A DNA stretch of 7,513 nt, taken from NCBI GenBank assembly GCA_045402695.1, contig JAWPNA010000063.1:1-7513 (forward strand). Reading direction: 5' to 3'. Origin of the DNA: JAWPNA01 sp045402695 (GTDB lineage: Bacteria > Acidobacteriota > Polarisedimenticolia > JACPZX01 > DASXTC01). A program made the position numbers and the translations under genes. Shown in pieces: positions 6,722 to 7,513 of the stretch. Each line of letters starts with the position of its first letter. Position 1 is the first letter of the stretch. The notes beneath the pieces were generated by a model, which saw only the letters and a list, made by a program, of their open reading frames with translations, was not told where the DNA came from and searched no databases.

Positions 6722-6816
6722 TGGAAATCCGGAGTGCTACGGGTATCGCACGGCGGCACATGGCGCGCCGGTGGGACCCGGAGGCTGCCCAACCGCACGA
6801 TCGGGGGACGAGATGA
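6721..6816 (+). CDS. Possible 31-codon coupling ORF between ftsA and ftsZ (hypothetical)
   Basis: An ATG overlapping the ftsA stop (TGATG at 6719-6723) opens a 31-codon reading frame whose TGA (6814-6816) overlaps the ftsZ ATG as ATGA (6813-6816). It therefore fills the whole 91-nt gap between the two genes. The product would be basic and unstructured-looking (starts MEIRSATGIARR, ends DRGTR), with no recognised domain or membrane segment. Only a weak SD (AGCGAG, 6707-6712) precedes it. By hand count about 22 of 31 codons end in G or C, a little less extreme than the neighbouring genes look. The most economical role would be handing terminating ribosomes from ftsA to ftsZ rather than making a functional peptide. 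Against it, the same frame is open by chance well back into ftsA, so the ORF may mean nothing. No convincing promoter or terminator is visible in the gap. Confidence 0.3.
   Translation: MEIRSATGIARRHMARRWDPEAAQPHDRGTR
6803..6808 (+). promoter_or_regulatory. Shine-Dalgarno site for ftsZ
   Basis: GGGGGA lies 4 nt before the ATG at 6813. It is a little close but is the best SD near any candidate start. The in-frame ATGs at 6822 and 6858 lack a well-spaced purine-rich site, so 6813 is chosen. Confidence 0.55.
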
Positions 6817-7513
6817 TCACGATGCACGACAAAGGGGACGGAGAGCATAAAAAGAAGATGAAGCTGGCTTTCGAGGACGACCCGGTGCTGGGCGCTCACA
6901 TCAAGGTCATCGGTGTGGGCGGGGGCGGCTCCAATGCGGTCAACCGCATGATCGCGTCAAAGATGACGGGCGTTGATTTCCTGGTGGCCAACACCGATTG
7001 CCAGGCGTTGAAGAGTTCCCGGGCCGCGCTCAAGATCCAGATCGGCAGCAAGCTCACAAAGGGGCTAGGCGCGGGCTCCAACCCCGAGGTCGGCCGGCAG
7101 GCGGCGCTGGAGGACACCGAGAAGCTGCTCGAGGCGTTGCACGGCGCCGACATGGTGTTCATCACCACCGGCCTGGGAGGCGGCACGGGCACGGGCGCGA
7201 CGCCGATCGTGGCCAACCTGGCCTCCGAGCTGGGCGCTCTTGTCGTGGCGGTTGTCACGAAGCCTTTCTCCTTCGAGGGGCGCAAGAGACGCGAGCAGGG
7301 GGAGATGGGGCTTCGGGAGCTGCGCGAGTGCGTGGACACCGTGATCTGCATCCCCAACGAGAGGCTGTTGAGCACCGTGGATCGCAACACGTCGCTCCAG
7401 GCCGCGTTCCTGATCGCGGACGACGTGCTGCGCCAGGCGGTTGCGGGGATCTCCGACCTCATCACGATCCCCGGAGAGATCAACCTCGACTTCGCCGATG
7501 TCAAGACGATCAT
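6813..7513 (+). CDS. ftsZ: Cell division GTPase FtsZ (partial, runs off the window)
   Basis: The first 233 codons of the tubulin-like GTPase that polymerises into the midcell Z ring; the 3' end is outside the window. About 28 residues, including a lysine-rich stretch (12-17), precede the GTPase core. The core begins KVIGVGGGGSNAVNRMI (31-47), followed by NTDCQAL (60-66), LGAGSNPEVG (85-94), the tubulin signature GGGTGTG (122-128), VVTKPFSFEG (147-156) and IPNERLL (180-186). The T7 synergy loop NLDFAD (224-229) supplies the aspartates that complete the GTPase site of the next subunit. Thr130 follows the signature (GATP) where Ala is common. Missing are the rest of the C-terminal subdomain, the variable linker and the C-terminal peptide that binds FtsA. 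The ATG at 6813 overlaps the stop of the preceding small ORF as ATGA. Confidence 0.97.
   Translation, partial: MITMHDKGDGEHKKKMKLAFEDDPVLGAHIKVIGVGGGGSNAVNRMIASKMTGVDFLVANTDCQALKSSRAALKIQIGSKLTKGLGAGSNPEVGRQAALEDTEKLLEALHGADMVFITTGLGGGTGTGATPIVANLASELGALVVAVVTKPFSFEGRKRREQGEMGLRELRECVDTVICIPNERLLSTVDRNTSLQAAFLIADDVLRQAVAGISDLITIPGEINLDFADVKTI

Noticed and set aside
6718..6746. Possible promoter in the ftsA-ftsZ gap (TTGATG as a -35)
   Set aside because: TTGATG matches four of six -35 positions, but nothing resembling TATAAT lies 16-18 nt downstream (GGGTAT at best).
6271..6816. 181-codon frame running from within ftsA to the ftsZ start
   Set aside because: The portion inside ftsA is an out-of-frame shadow with no sensible start. 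Only the last 31 codons, outside ftsA, are kept as a low-confidence ORF.

Overview
The window is a contiguous block of the division and cell wall (dcw) cluster of a GC-rich bacterium, all on the + strand: the 3' end of murD, then ftsW, murG, murC, murB, ftsQ, ftsA and the 5' two-thirds or so of ftsZ. The genes are ordinary chromosomal housekeeping genes. I see no mobile element, CRISPR array, tRNA or rRNA, and no foreign-looking insert. The base composition (about two-thirds GC by eye, strongly GC-ending codons) and the gene order suit a diderm, free-living lineage such as Acidobacteriota, Gemmatimonadota, a deltaproteobacterial group or a related candidate phylum. The sequence alone does not let me choose between these.

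Layout: positions 1-84 hold the last 27 codons of murD. Positions 84-4586 hold ftsW, murG, murC and murB, which together cover lipid II assembly (MurC, MurB, MurG) and its polymerisation at the septum (FtsW). Positions 4596-6721 hold ftsQ and ftsA, which build and anchor the divisome. From 6813 to the window edge lies ftsZ, the tubulin-like ring protein. Junctions are extremely tight: TGATG at murD/ftsW and ftsQ/ftsA, ATGA at murG/murC, 0-1 nt gaps at murC/murB and ftsW/murG, and 9 nt at murB/ftsQ. All seven visible stop codons are TGA. This points to one polycistronic message with heavy translational coupling. No convincing internal promoter or terminator is visible.

The genes form a pathway. 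MurB reduces UDP-GlcNAc-enolpyruvate to UDP-MurNAc, MurC adds L-Ala, MurD adds D-Glu, MurG makes lipid II from lipid I, and FtsW polymerises it at midcell. FtsA tethers FtsZ filaments to the membrane, and FtsQ links the cytoplasmic ring to the periplasmic synthesis machinery.

The only part not explained by standard genes is the 91-nt ftsA-ftsZ gap (6722-6812). It holds a 31-codon ORF that starts on the ftsA stop (TGATG) and ends on the ftsZ start (ATGA). It is also open in the ftsZ frame directly downstream of a shift-prone TTT TGA at the end of ftsA. Both are candidate translational links between FtsA and FtsZ, but either could be chance in GC-rich DNA. I found no undescribed multi-gene system here.
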